A stretch of DNA of 41,233 bases from Coriobacteriia bacterium (GCA_025361885.1 JANYJF010000018.1:1-41233); one strand, 5' to 3'. Shown: positions 1-8,442, counted from the first letter of the stretch. The notes: generated from the sequence alone by a model not told the origin. Made by a program: numbers and translations.

Positions 1-334
1 TCGGACAGCATGGCATGCAGCTCGAGCAGCCGGTTGACGGTAAGCGGTTGCGCTGCGAGTTCCGGAAGCCGCTGCATAAGCTCGAAGAAGCGCAGCACCC
101 ACCGTTCGTAGTCCGTCGCAGGCGCGGTTCCCTCGAGCAGCCGCGATCGGCGGTGCCGCCCCCTGCTCCTTCGACGACGAGCATCTGATACGCCGATTCA
201 TCGAACCATCGCTTGATGATCTCGGGGTCGGCGGCCATCGCGACCGCGAGTTCGTCGAGCTCGCTGCGGGCCGGCGGGCGTATGGTCACGTGCTCACCGT
301 GCAGGGCCGGGAGACCGAGGGATCCGGCGCTCAT
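1..334 (-). CDS. GNAT-like N-terminus with broken frame, truncated at window edge
   Basis: ATG at 334 overlaps the stop of the upstream glycosyltransferase (ATGA), so the two are probably translationally coupled. The first ~55 residues (HGEHVTIRPPARSELDEL, then ADPEIIKRWFDE) resemble the start of a GNAT-type acetyltransferase. From about position 175 down to the edge this frame turns into Cys/Ser/Arg-rich nonsense without a stop, while another frame shows good protein character and strong G/C third positions (ATDYERWVLRFFELMQRLPEL). A run of five C at 159-163 lies at the switch, and one extra base there would join the two good frames. So this is either a real frameshift, a sequencing error in the homopolymer, or an assembly junction. 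I do not recognise the second segment. The gene continues beyond position 1. Confidence 0.5.
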   Translation of the reverse strand, partial: MSAGSLGLPALHGEHVTIRPPARSELDELAVAMAADPEIIKRWFDESAYQMLVVEGAGGGTADRGCSREPRLRRTTNGGCCASSSLCSGFRNSQRNRLPSTGCSSCMPCCP

Positions 335-1785
335 CCGCCCGCCGGGCTCCCCATCGCCACGTAGTCCTGCGCCGTCTCCTCCCATGTGGGATATCGGCTT
401 GCGGCAAGCTGGTGGAGCCTCCGGCGGAAGCCGGTCTCCTTGGTAGGGTAGGCGTCCAGAATGTGGTCGATGGCCCGGGCGAGACGGCGTGTGAAGTCAG
501 GGCCCGGGACCAGTTGGGCGAACGCGGCATCGTGCAAAGCGTCGGCCAGGAGGTCGTCGAGGTCGATCATCCCGCTGTGGTACGCCGCCACCGGGGTCGC
601 GCCCGCCGACAGTCCTTCCACGTTCACGAGCGCCGCGGCCTCCGGGAACACCGACGGAGCCACGCACACGTCGGCGGCGGCGTAGACCGCCGCGAGCTGA
701 TCGTGCTCGAGATGCCCGAGGAAGGCGATGCGCCTGCCCTCGGACACCACCACCTCGTCGCACACGACCGCGCCCCACAGCCGAGGCGACTGCAGCGCCG
801 GCTCCGACTCCACGAGCCGCCTGGCTCCCTCGACGTCACCCGAGTCGACGAACGCGCCCAGCACTTCCAGCGGGCCCCGCGCCGGGCCGTCTCCCGCCAC
901 GAGCAGCCGCGTGTGCTTCCCGCGGAGCCGGGAGATAAGCGGCAAGGCCGCGATGGCGTGCTGAATCCCCTTGGTGGGGCGAAGCGCGCCGACGAAAGCG
1001 ATGATGTCGTCGTCCGCAGAGAGCTCGAAGCCGGCGGGCAACTCGACGCGCTCCCGTAGGGCACCCAAGGCGTCCTCCCGATCCGCTGATGGTGCGAACA
1101 AGGTGCCGTCTATGCCGGGCGGCATCGCGACCGTCTTCTCCGCGATGGACAAGCCCTTCTCACCCGCCCAGCCGATCAGGTCGTCGCGTGCTCCCTGGGA
1201 GACCGTGGCGATCCGCACCGCACCCGACAGGCCCTCGATAGCGAACGGCACGAGGTCGTCGTTTGCGCGTACGCTGAAGTTGAGCGCCGATCCGTGCTCG
1301 GTCACGACGTACGGCGCTCGCCCTTCGAGCGCCTTGGCGACGACATAGGGCTGCATGATCAAGTGCTGCGCTATCACAAGGTCGGGAATCCATGTCGCGA
1401 AGACGGTCCGGAGGGCACGGACGTTGCGGTCGATATACCGCGTCCGCGATCGGACCGATGCGTTCTGGAATGCGTGGATGCGTTCGCGATCGAAGGGCGG
1501 GAACCGGCCCTCGGCATAGACCAGCAGCTCGCCGACCACGTCCGGGCGAACGAGCCGGCACGTCCCCGCCATCGTGCTCGGCGCTTCATAGGCGAGCGTG
1601 AGGGTCTCGTTGGCGGGGTCCAGCGTGTACATGGAGTCGATGAAGTCGCAGCGCTCGGGCTCCCGGTCCTGGCACACCAAGGTGACCTCATGCCCGAGGC
1701 GCACCAAGGCACGGGTCAACTCGCGGACGTACACGCCGCTGCCCGAGTCGTGCAGAAAGTACCCGTGCACCACCGCGACTCTCAT
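331..1785 (-). CDS. Family 4 (GT-B) glycosyltransferase
   Basis: 484 residues, likely a cytoplasmic or membrane-associated sugar transferase acting on a glycoconjugate; the substrate cannot be read from sequence. The N-terminal Rossmann half starts MRVAVVHGYFLHDSGSGVYV, with the GSG loop and RELTRALVRLGHEV typical of GT4. The C-terminal half has FVGALRPTKGI (264-274), LLVAGDGP and the EX7E motif E382/E390 in FPEAAALVNVEG. About 45 residues between GDGP and FLGHLE are longer than usual. A GTG two codons upstream (1791) is possible, but ATG at 1785 is better placed after GGAGG. It lies 21 bases downstream of a small membrane-protein gene and overlaps the acetyltransferase-like gene, so the three probably form one minus-strand unit. 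Confidence 0.88.
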   Translation of the reverse strand: MRVAVVHGYFLHDSGSGVYVRELTRALVRLGHEVTLVCQDREPERCDFIDSMYTLDPANETLTLAYEAPSTMAGTCRLVRPDVVGELLVYAEGRFPPFDRERIHAFQNASVRSRTRYIDRNVRALRTVFATWIPDLVIAQHLIMQPYVVAKALEGRAPYVVTEHGSALNFSVRANDDLVPFAIEGLSGAVRIATVSQGARDDLIGWAGEKGLSIAEKTVAMPPGIDGTLFAPSADREDALGALRERVELPAGFELSADDDIIAFVGALRPTKGIQHAIAALPLISRLRGKHTRLLVAGDGPARGPLEVLGAFVDSGDVEGARRLVESEPALQSPRLWGAVVCDEVVVSEGRRIAFLGHLEHDQLAAVYAAADVCVAPSVFPEAAALVNVEGLSAGATPVAAYHSGMIDLDDLLADALHDAAFAQLVPGPDFTRRLARAIDHILDAYPTKETGFRRRLHQLAASRYPTWEETAQDYVAMGSPAGG

Positions 1786-1806
1786 GAGCACTCCCTCCGC
1801 CGCACC

Positions 1807-2019
1807 CTATTGAGCGTCGTCCGCGTACTGCAGCTGAGCGATCGTCGCGGCCACGCCTACCGCGAACGTGATTCCCACAACCACATAGCTGCCGACGGGC
1901 AGCGCGCCCGGCTTGCCCACGATGCCGACGAGCGACGGCACGATCGACCCAGCCCTCTCGTAGTCTGCCTCAGACAGGTCCACTTCTCTGCGATAATGGC
2001 CCCGTAACCTTCTTCGCAC
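1807..2019 (-). CDS. Small single-pass membrane protein, unknown function
   Basis: 70 residues from a GTG at 2019. A second GTG at residue 13, just before DLSEADYERAG, is also possible and would leave only the convincing part. The N-terminal half is charged and the C-terminal half carries one membrane helix (SYVVVGITFAVGVAATIAQL), followed by an acidic tail. Codon third positions are strongly G/C from residue 13 on, which supports real coding. The gene is divergent from purB, with only 15 bases between the GTG at 2019 and the purB start, and precedes the glycosyltransferase, to which it may be co-transcribed. I do not recognise a family. Confidence 0.55.
   Translation of the reverse strand: MRRRLRGHYRREVDLSEADYERAGSIVPSLVGIVGKPGALPVGSYVVVGITFAVGVAATIAQLQYADDAQ
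1992..1997 (+). promoter_or_regulatory. Possible -10 hexamer for purB
   Basis: GATAAT lies 37 bases before the purB ATG. No convincing -35 box is seen 16-18 bases upstream. The site would lie inside the start region of the divergent small membrane-protein gene. Confidence 0.3.
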
Positions 2020-2034
2020 TCAAAGGGGGGCCCC

Positions 2035-3357
2035 ATGATCGATCGATACACCCGCCCGGAGATGGGCGCCATCTGGTCCGCTCAGAACAAGTTCGAGATC
2101 TGGAAGCAGATCGAAGTGCTGGCGTGCGAGGCGCAGGCCGAGCTCGGGGTGATCCCGACCGAGGAGGTCGTGCAGATCCGTGCCCGCGCGGCGTTCGAGG
2201 TCGAGCGCATCGACGAGATCGAGCGCACCACCAACCACGACGTCATCGCGTTCCTGACCAACATGGCGGAGCACATCGGCGAGTCGTCCAAGTGGGTGCA
2301 CTACGGCATGACGTCGTCCGACCTGGGCGACACCGCGCTGTGCTATCAGATGACGCAGGCGCAGGACATCATCATCGACGACGTCCGCCGTCTCGGCCGC
2401 ATCTGCAAGCGTCGCGCCCTCGAGTTCAAGGACACGCTGTGCGTGGGCCGGACACACGGCATCCATGCCGAGCCTATGACCTTCGGGATGAAGTTCGGGT
2501 CCTGGGCGTGGGCGCTCAAGCGCGCCGAGCAGCGCCTGCTCGCCACCCGCCAGTACTCGTGCGCGTGGGGCGCCATCTCGGGCGCCGTCGGCAGCTACTC
2601 CAACATCGACCCGTTCGTGGAGCAGTACGTCTGCGAGAAGCTCGGCCTCACGCCGGACCCGCTGTCCACCCAGGTCATCGCACGCGACCGGCACGCGCAT
2701 GCGCTCGCCGTGCTCGCCACCGTCGCGGCCACGGCGGAGTCCATCGCGCTCGAGATCCGCGCGCTCCAGAAGTCCGACACACTCGAGGCCGAGGAGCCGT
2801 TCGCTGTCGGCCAGAAGGGCTCGTCGGCGATGCCGCACAAGCGCAACCCGATCACGGCCGAGCGCGTCTGCGGCCTCGCCCGGGTGGTGAAGGCCAACGC
2901 GCAGGTGGGATTCGACGACGTGGCACTGTGGCACGAGCGCGACATCTCGCACTCTTCGGCCGAGCGAGTCGTGCTGGCCGACAGCTACATCGCCACCGAC
3001 TACCTGCTCTCCAAGCTCGAGTGGATCCTCGACGGGCTGGTCACCTACCCGGCGAACATGCTGGCGAACCTGGACCGCACGCGCGGCCTGATCTACAGCT
3101 CGCGGGTGCTGCTGGCGCTCGTCGACCACGGCATGCTTCGCGAAGAGGCGTACACGGTCGTACAGCGCAATGCGATGAAGGTCTGGGACGATCTCCAGCA
3201 GGCGCGGCCCGGCCTCAGCTACCGCGAGCAGCTGGAGGCCGATCCGGAAGCCGCCGCGCTGCTACCGGCCGCCGAGCTCGACGCCATCTTCGACCCGTGG
3301 GCGTTCCTGGCCCGTGTGGGAGTGCTGTTCGAGCGGCTGGAGGGGCTGGAGTTCTAG
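2035..3357 (+). CDS. purB: Adenylosuccinate lyase
   Basis: 440 residues. Catalyses fumarate release from SAICAR to give AICAR and from adenylosuccinate to give AMP, two steps of purine synthesis. Fumarase/aspartase superfamily: the segments TTNHDVIAF, HYGMTSSDLGDT (89-100) and GRTHGIHAEP (138-147, catalytic His141) are followed by the signature SSAMPHKRNP at 263-272, which includes the mobile-loop catalytic Ser. Length is normal for the short bacterial type. The start is preceded by a G-rich Shine-Dalgarno-like tract. It stands apart from the main pur cluster that begins 11 kb downstream. An alpha/beta hydrolase gene follows after 71 bases. Confidence 0.97.
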   Translation: MIDRYTRPEMGAIWSAQNKFEIWKQIEVLACEAQAELGVIPTEEVVQIRARAAFEVERIDEIERTTNHDVIAFLTNMAEHIGESSKWVHYGMTSSDLGDTALCYQMTQAQDIIIDDVRRLGRICKRRALEFKDTLCVGRTHGIHAEPMTFGMKFGSWAWALKRAEQRLLATRQYSCAWGAISGAVGSYSNIDPFVEQYVCEKLGLTPDPLSTQVIARDRHAHALAVLATVAATAESIALEIRALQKSDTLEAEEPFAVGQKGSSAMPHKRNPITAERVCGLARVVKANAQVGFDDVALWHERDISHSSAERVVLADSYIATDYLLSKLEWILDGLVTYPANMLANLDRTRGLIYSSRVLLALVDHGMLREEAYTVVQRNAMKVWDDLQQARPGLSYREQLEADPEAAALLPAAELDAIFDPWAFLARVGVLFERLEGLEF

Positions 3358-3428
3358 GGTCGCTCGCATTCGAGGATGACGCGCCGCCCCGGCTGATCAC
3401 ACACGCTTCATCGCGAGGAGGTTTCTCG

Positions 3429-4256
3429 ATGGCGCTCTACGTTGCTGAGTACGGATCGGAAGGTGCGCCGACTATCGTGTTCCTGCACGGCGGTGGCGGC
3501 GGCGGGTGGATGTGGACGCCGCAGGTCGAAGCGCTCCAAGGCGACTACCACCTTCTCGTGCCCGACCTGCCCGAGCAGGGTCGCAGCACGGACGCTGGCC
3601 CGTTCACGATGGCGAACGCCGCGGAGCAGATCGCCGAGCTCATCCGGACACGCGCCGGCGGCCACGTGCACGTGGTCGGACTGTCCGAGGGCGCGCAGGT
3701 CGCCGTTCAGCTGCTGGCGACCGCCCCCGGCCTCGTAGAGACCGCGATCGTCTCGAGCGCTTTGGTCCACCCCATCAAGGGCGCGGGTTGGGCGTCGTCT
3801 CCCGGCGTCCTCCGCTGGACCTACCGGACGTCGATCGCGCCGCTGCGCAACGCGAACTGGTGGATCCGCATGAACATGCGATCCGCCGCCGGCGTTCCCG
3901 ACGCCTATTTCGACGACTTCCGCGAGACCTTCCGCACCTTGTCGGAGGGCGGCTTCGTCGATCTCATGGTCGCGAATCAGGCGTTCCGGCTGCCCGACGG
4001 GCTGGAGCGCGTGACCGCGCGGGTGCTGGCCGTGTGCGGCGCCGGCGAATACGACGTCATGAAGCGCTCGACTGCCGACATCGCCGCGGCGATCCCCGGC
4101 GCGCTCGCACGCGAGGTTCGACACCCCGGGAAGCTCACGCTCGCGCAGCAGCACAACTGGAGCATGACCGCGCCCGAGACGTTCACGGCGATGGTGCGCG
4201 CCTGGATCGAGGGCGGGGAGCTGCCGGTGGAGCTCGAGGAGATCCGGGCGAAGTAG
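3429..4256 (+). CDS. Alpha/beta-fold hydrolase
   Basis: 275 residues, ATG preceded by GAGGAGG at good spacing. The oxyanion-hole region is HGGGGGGW (20-27), the nucleophile elbow is GLSEG with Ser86, and a C-terminal QQHNWS supplies the candidate catalytic His. The acid is probably in the GAGEYD segment after the fifth strand. There is no signal peptide, so it is cytoplasmic. The fold fits esterases, lipases or C-C hydrolases, and the substrate cannot be assigned. It follows purB on the same strand and is convergent with the spermidine-synthase-like gene, with only seven bases between the two stop codons. Confidence 0.85.
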   Translation: MALYVAEYGSEGAPTIVFLHGGGGGGWMWTPQVEALQGDYHLLVPDLPEQGRSTDAGPFTMANAAEQIAELIRTRAGGHVHVVGLSEGAQVAVQLLATAPGLVETAIVSSALVHPIKGAGWASSPGVLRWTYRTSIAPLRNANWWIRMNMRSAAGVPDAYFDDFRETFRTLSEGGFVDLMVANQAFRLPDGLERVTARVLAVCGAGEYDVMKRSTADIAAAIPGALAREVRHPGKLTLAQQHNWSMTAPETFTAMVRAWIEGGELPVELEEIRAK

Positions 4257-4263
4257 GCGCGGA

Positions 4264-5103
4264 CTACCGTCTCCTGGCCCGGCCCCGCGGCGCCCTCTTC
4301 GCGCCGGGCTCGTCGAGTATCAGCGGCACGTCACCTCGCCGGATGGGGCCGCGGTACAGGTCCTCGCCAAACAGGTGGAACGCCGGCACGCTGACCATTC
4401 CGTCGACTCTGCCGGCTATGCGCTGAAGCAGCTCCTCGGCGGTCAGGTCCGCATCGGTGGCGAGCATGATGATGTTGTGGCCCGGATGCGAGGGGTCGTC
4501 GGCGTACCCGACACCGAAGACCCACAGCCGCCGCCACACGTTGGACATCGTGCGGTACAGGCTGCGGAACGCCCGGCTCCGAGAGCCGTGGAGCGAGCCG
4601 ATGAAGTTGTAGGCCACCACGCCGCCAGGGGTGAGAACATCGCGCACCTCGCGCATGAACTCCTCTGTGGTCAGGTGCCTTGGGACACGGTCGTCGTCGA
4701 AGGCGTCCACGATCACGATGTCGTACGTCTCCGCTGTGACCTTCACGAACTGCCGGCCATCGCCCACGGTGACTGAGATGCGCTCGTCGACCGGCAGTGC
4801 GAAGAGATCGCGCGCGATCTCGACCACCTCGGGATCGATCTCGATGGCGTCGATGCGCATCGCCGGGTAGTCGCGCCACATGCGCTTGACCACCGAGCCG
4901 CCGCCAAGTCCGATGACGAGCGTCCGGGACGCGTCGGGCTTGATCGCCATAGCGACGTGGAAGTAGCCGACGTACTCGATGTCCGTCTCGAACGGATCGT
5001 CGAGTGCCATCGATGACTGCTGGTTGTGCTCGAAGACGAGCGTCCGCCAGGCGGCGTTCTCCGTGACCTGGATGCTGTGATATGCGGAATCGTGTTCGTA
5101 CAT
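4264..5103 (-). CDS. Spermidine synthase-like SAM-fold protein
   Basis: 279 residues with ATG at 5103; an upstream in-frame extension to 5211 is Pro/Arg-rich and looks non-coding. A class I SAM-methyltransferase fold as in aminopropyltransferases: motif I GLGGGS (65-70), acidic end of strand 2 in AIEID (Asp90), VGDGR (113-117) and VDAFDD (132-137). The N-terminal strand region (YHSIQVTENAAWRTLVF) matches the spermidine synthase N-domain. Genuine enzymes usually carry an LDG..Q substrate motif that is not clear here, and no speD or arginine/ornithine decarboxylase gene is nearby, so polyamine synthesis is not established. The last ~15 residues are Arg-rich. Confidence 0.75.
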   Translation of the reverse strand: MYEHDSAYHSIQVTENAAWRTLVFEHNQQSSMALDDPFETDIEYVGYFHVAMAIKPDASRTLVIGLGGGSVVKRMWRDYPAMRIDAIEIDPEVVEIARDLFALPVDERISVTVGDGRQFVKVTAETYDIVIVDAFDDDRVPRHLTTEEFMREVRDVLTPGGVVAYNFIGSLHGSRSRAFRSLYRTMSNVWRRLWVFGVGYADDPSHPGHNIIMLATDADLTAEELLQRIAGRVDGMVSVPAFHLFGEDLYRGPIRRGDVPLILDEPGAKRAPRGRARRR

Positions 5104-5189
5104 GGTGGCGATGGTACACCGGCGACGCCCGACCCCCTCAGGATAGGGGGCGACATCGGCGTGTCGTGCTCGGCCCGGCCGGTCGCACC

Positions 5190-5717
5190 CTACAGATCCA
5201 GGCGCATCCACCGGATGTTCGGGTAGGGCATGTCGTCGCGGTAGGGAGCCGTCTCGACGAAGCCCATCGACTCGTACAAGTGCTGTGCCAGCGGCATCAT
5301 CTCGGCAGATGTAGTCAGCACGAGCGAGTCGTAGGCGCGCACCCGGGCCTCGTCGGCGGCGCGAGCGAGCAGCGCCCGCCCGATGCCATGTCGCCGGAAC
5401 TGGGGACGCACGAACATCCGCTTGAGCTCGCCGGCGCTGTCAGCGCCGGTGTCGGGGACGCGCGCTTCTTTGGGCACCGGCTGCAGGCCGAGCGCGCCGG
5501 CGGGACGGCCGTCGGCCACGGCGAGCAACAGCGACCCTGGCGGCGAGGCGTACGGCCCGGGCAGCGCCGCGATCTCCCCGGTCATCCAGCCACCCGATGA
5601 AGCGTCCCACCCGAGCGACTCCGCATACTCGCGGAAGAGCTCGCGCACCGCGTCAAGCTCTTCGCCGGAGGACGCCTCGACGATGCGGATGTCAGCTGCC
5701 GCCGCCGGGTCGGTCAT
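5190..5717 (-). CDS. GNAT family N-acetyltransferase
   Basis: 175 residues, a single GNAT domain. The acetyl-CoA-binding motif A is FVRPQFRRHGIGRALL, with the RRHGIG pyrophosphate loop, followed by A-D-E-A and LYESMGFVETAPY, the usual C-terminal strand of the fold. An ATG at 5741 would overlap the ACT-domain gene; the ATG at 5717, nine bases after that gene's stop, is preferred. It probably shares a transcript with the ACT gene. The substrate is unknown; small-molecule or protein N-acetylation are both possible. Confidence 0.85.
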   Translation of the reverse strand: MTDPAAAADIRIVEASSGEELDAVRELFREYAESLGWDASSGGWMTGEIAALPGPYASPPGSLLLAVADGRPAGALGLQPVPKEARVPDTGADSAGELKRMFVRPQFRRHGIGRALLARAADEARVRAYDSLVLTTSAEMMPLAQHLYESMGFVETAPYRDDMPYPNIRWMRLDL

Positions 5718-5725
5718 CCCGATCG

Positions 5726-6118
5726 TCACAGCAGGCTGCACGCCTTCTCGTCGTTGGTCGTCGAGAACACGAACCGTGCCTTGCCAGCCGATCCGGAGGC
5801 GCCGTAGACGTACTCGAGGTTGATGTCGGCATCCGCGAGCATGCGTGCGACCTCCTCGAGGGCGCCGGGGCGGTTATCGACGTCGGCCAAGACGATCTGC
5901 TTCTCGTAGGGCTTGGCGCCCATGAGCTCGAGCGCGACGGCCGCCTTGACGTTGTCGTCGGTCACGAGCAGGAAGTGCCCGACGCCGTCGCTCTCGTAAG
6001 CGGAGATGGCCCTGACGTTGACGCCCGCTGCGCGGATCGCAGCCGTGACATCGGCTATCAGTCCCGTCTTCGCAGGAAGACTGGCGACGAGCTCCTTGGC
6101 GATCGATGCCGATGGCAT
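5726..6118 (-). CDS. Tandem ACT-domain protein
   Basis: 130 residues in two ACT-like halves: residues 5-65 (LVASLPAKTGLIADVTAAIRAAGVNV) and 72-130 (QIVLADVDNRPGALEEVARML). The second half has the classic N-R-P-G-A-L ligand-binding turn between the first strand and helix. Stand-alone tandem ACT proteins sense amino acids or regulate partner enzymes; no catalytic domain is present. ATG at 6118 follows GAGGGAGAC. It heads a minus-strand pair with the GNAT gene. Confidence 0.85.
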   Translation of the reverse strand: MPSASIAKELVASLPAKTGLIADVTAAIRAAGVNVRAISAYESDGVGHFLLVTDDNVKAAVALELMGAKPYEKQIVLADVDNRPGALEEVARMLADADINLEYVYGASGSAGKARFVFSTTNDEKACSLL

Positions 6119-6244
6119 GACGGTCTCCCTCGGGGTGATGGGGCATGGACTACCGAGTTCATACCCCAGGGCGGCGCGCCGGCATGAGTCCGATCGCTAC
6201 ACCCAGTCGCGCTCGTGGGCTGAGGTCGCCCGAAACAGCATCAT

Positions 6245-6379
6245 CCGCTGGCGCGGGTCAAGGAAGCGGGCGGCGCCGTCCTGCAGGAGAAGCAGGACAT
6301 GGGGGCGATGGTGGGCTGGATCGCGTTCTTCATGGACTCCGAGGGCAACCGCATCGGTCTGCAGCAACCGATCAACTAG
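6245..6379 (+). pseudogene. 5'-truncated VOC/glyoxalase family remnant
   Basis: About 44 codons encode a C-terminus typical of VOC proteins: PLARVKEAGGAVLQEKQD, then WIAFFMDSEGNRIGLQQP and a TAG at 6377. This is the last beta-alpha-beta-beta unit, including the Asp-x-Glu-Gly-Asn-x-Ile-Gly-Leu end that supplies a metal-binding Glu in the family. Upstream the frame meets a TGA at 6221 and there is no start codon or N-terminal half anywhere before the ACT gene. The stop codon overlaps the CbiO-type stop on the other strand. It is best read as debris of a lost gene. Confidence 0.65.
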
Positions 6380-7131
6380 CCGGTCGCTCCGCACACCGGG
6401 CACGCGCGCATCCCGAGCGGCCGCTCCAGGCCGGCGGCTTCGAGCAGCGCGTCGTCCGTGAACAGTTCGCGTGTGGGGCCGTCGGCAGCGACGGCCCCAT
6501 CGCACATCACGATGGTGCGCTCGCACAGGTCGAGCGCCATATCAAGGTCGTGAGTCGCGACGATCTTGGTGTGGTCGAAGGTGGCGAGCAACTCGATGAG
6601 GCGCCGTCGGGCGCGCGGATCCAAGTTCGACGTCGGCTCATCCATCACCAGGATCGACGGCTGCATCGCAAGCACCGTCGCGATGGCGACCGCCCGCTTC
6701 TCGCCGCCCGAGAGGCGGTAAGGCGGGCGGTCCTTGAGCCGCAGCGCGCCGACCCGGGACAGCGCGTCGTCCACGCGAGCGTCGATGTCCTCGTCCGGCA
6801 GCCCGAGGTTCATCGGGCCGAACCCCACGTCCTCCCCGACGGTCGGCATGAACAACTGATCGTCCGGGTCCTGGAACACCATGCCGACAGTCTTGCGGAT
6901 GTCGGGCAGCGTCTTTGCCGTCACCGGAGCATCGCCGATGCGCACGGAGCCGGCAGAGGGCGACAGGAACCCGTTGAGGTGCATCAGCAGCGTGGACTTG
7001 CCCGCACCGTTCGCGCCCACGATCGCCACGGACTCGCCGTGCGTGATGCGGAACGTCACGCCTCCGAGCGCCGACGTCCCATCCGGATACGCGAAGCTCA
7101 GGTCGGTGACCTCGATCGAGTGGTGGCTCAT
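6376..7131 (-). CDS. ECF transporter ATPase (CbiO/NikO type)
   Basis: 251 residues, the ATP-hydrolysing subunit of an energy-coupling-factor importer. Walker A is GANGAGKST (39-47), the Q-loop lies in VFQDPDDQLF, the ABC signature is LSGGEKR, Walker B is ILVMDEPTSNLD, and the switch His is in ATHD. The FQDPDDQ pattern is typical of EcfA/CbiO subunits. The C-terminus ends CPVCGATG, a CxxC pair resembling half a zinc ribbon, which is unusual. Its ATG overlaps the stop of the CbiQ-type gene (ATGA). Together with CbiQ, NikR and NikMN the context points to nickel rather than cobalt. Confidence 0.93.
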   Translation of the reverse strand: MSHHSIEVTDLSFAYPDGTSALGGVTFRITHGESVAIVGANGAGKSTLLMHLNGFLSPSAGSVRIGDAPVTAKTLPDIRKTVGMVFQDPDDQLFMPTVGEDVGFGPMNLGLPDEDIDARVDDALSRVGALRLKDRPPYRLSGGEKRAVAIATVLAMQPSILVMDEPTSNLDPRARRRLIELLATFDHTKIVATHDLDMALDLCERTIVMCDGAVAADGPTRELFTDDALLEAAGLERPLGMRACPVCGATG

Positions 7132-7940
7132 GACAGCACCTTCGTGATCAGCAGGCCCGCCATCAGCGGGACGTCGAACAGGCGGAAGAGCACGAACGCA
7201 GCAGACCAGCCGAGCGTGAACGCGACGTCCCGAGCACTGAGGCGCAACTGTCCGCGGATGCGGACGTGCCCGTCGAAGCCGCGGCAGAGCATGGCCAGGT
7301 AGACGCGCTGGGCGCGGTCGTACGTGCGAAGGAGAAGGCTCCCGAGCATGTGTCCGTACACGCGCACGCCCGTGCCGCGGCGGCCGAACGAGCGCAGGGC
7401 ACGGGCCCGCACCATCCGCATCGCCTCATCGCCCAGCACGAAGATGTAGCGGTACAGGAACAGCAGCTGTGTCGCGAAGACGTCGGGAGCCCCGAGCCGC
7501 TCGATGGCCATGCACACGCCCACGAAGCCCGTCGTCGCGATCAGCACGAGGGCCGCGACCGTCGTCAGCCCGAACCGCAGCAGGATGGAGACGAACGACA
7601 CCCAACCGCCGGAGACGCCGACGCCGCCGAGGTGCAGGATCACGGCCCGGTCGAGCAGCGGGTTGAACATCCCGATCACCACCGCGAACGGCGCCACCAC
7701 GAGCAGCTTCCGCGCGAAGAAGCGCCACGGCAGGTCTCCTTCGCTCGCCAGCACGACTGGGAACAGCAGGTACGGCAGCATCGGCAGGACGTCGTACTTG
7801 CCGAAGGACACGACGCACACGAGGAAGACGAGGGTGGTGAGCACCTTCGCCCGAGGGTCGAGCCGGTGGATGGGCGTGTCGCGGCGCGCGAGGCTGTCCA
7901 GCTGCCCCAGCTCGTACAGGCCGCTCTCGATCGAAGGCAT
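7128..7940 (-). CDS. ECF transporter transmembrane protein (CbiQ/EcfT)
   Basis: 270 residues with ATG at 7940 (MPSIESGLYELGQLDSLARR). Four to five membrane segments lie between residues 30 and 260. The two coupling-helix motifs of EcfT proteins are recognisable: RARALRSFGRR (A-R-A) and LAMLCRGFDGH (R-G). The early segment HRLDPRAKVL is the usual CbiQ start. It links the ATPase to the substrate-capturing NikMN protein. It lies 20 bases downstream of nikR and overlaps the ATPase gene by four bases. Confidence 0.92.
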   Translation of the reverse strand: MPSIESGLYELGQLDSLARRDTPIHRLDPRAKVLTTLVFLVCVVSFGKYDVLPMLPYLLFPVVLASEGDLPWRFFARKLLVVAPFAVVIGMFNPLLDRAVILHLGGVGVSGGWVSFVSILLRFGLTTVAALVLIATTGFVGVCMAIERLGAPDVFATQLLFLYRYIFVLGDEAMRMVRARALRSFGRRGTGVRVYGHMLGSLLLRTYDRAQRVYLAMLCRGFDGHVRIRGQLRLSARDVAFTLGWSAAFVLFRLFDVPLMAGLLITKVLS

Positions 7941-7960
7941 GGTGTGTCGCCGTCCGGCCG

Positions 7961-8377
7961 TCAGACCAGGTCGCCGGTGGTGCTCGCGACGAACTTGCCG
8001 TGCTTGACGCCCTTGGTGCCGATCAGCTCGTCCGCGAGGCGCTTGATCTCGTTCGCCTTCCCGCGCAGTACCACGACCTCGAGGCAGTGGTGCGCGTCCA
8101 TGTGGACGTGCAGGGTGGAGACGATGGCCTCGTGGTGGGAGTGCTGCTGCTGATTGAGCTTGTCGGAGAGGTCGGAGGCATGGTGGTCGTACACGAGCGT
8201 AACGGTCCCCACGGACTCGGCCTCGCCGACGTCCCACTGCTCGTCAACGAGCGCGCTGCGCATCAGGTCGCGGATCGCCTCGGAGCGGTTGCCGTACCCC
8301 TTGCGCCCGCTGAGCTCGTCGAAGCGCTGCAGTAGCGGCTCCTCGATCGAAACGCCGAACCTCACGACCTCGGGCAT
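7961..8377 (-). CDS. nikR: Nickel-responsive regulator NikR
   Basis: 138 residues, the normal NikR length. An N-terminal ribbon-helix-helix domain ([19 protein letters not shown]...[10 protein letters not shown], ~4-42) is followed by an ACT-like nickel-binding domain. The high-affinity Ni ligands of E. coli NikR (His76, His87, His89, Cys95) align with His79, His90, His92 and Cys98 in [20 protein letters not shown]. It is divergent from nikMN and upstream of cbiQ-cbiO, so it probably represses both arms when nickel is replete. ATG at 8377 follows a GGGAGG tract; a longer reading from 8590 would run through the divergent promoter and is rejected. Confidence 0.95.
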   Translation of the reverse strand: MPEVVRFGVSIEEPLLQRFDELSGRKGYGNRSEAIRDLMRSALVDEQWDVGEAESVGTVTLVYDHHASDLSDKLNQQQHSHHEAIVSTLHVHMDAHHCLEVVVLRGKANEIKRLADELIGTKGVKHGKFVASTTGDLV

Positions 8378-8442
8378 GATTGCCTCCCTGCTCGTCCGCT
8401 CGGCGGGCCGGCGCCGCCTCTCTCGCGCGACCCGGCGTCGAG

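Noticed and set aside
2124-3400. Long plus-strand open frame covering purB in another frame and running into the alpha/beta hydrolase
   Set aside because: Its first part is Arg/Ala/His-rich shadow of purB; only the part from the ATG at 3429 has a Shine-Dalgarno site and protein-like sequence.
7941-8237. N-terminal extension of the CbiQ-type gene to 8237
   Set aside because: It would overlap nikR in another frame; the extension is Arg/Gly-rich and the ATG at 7940 starts the normal family N-terminus.
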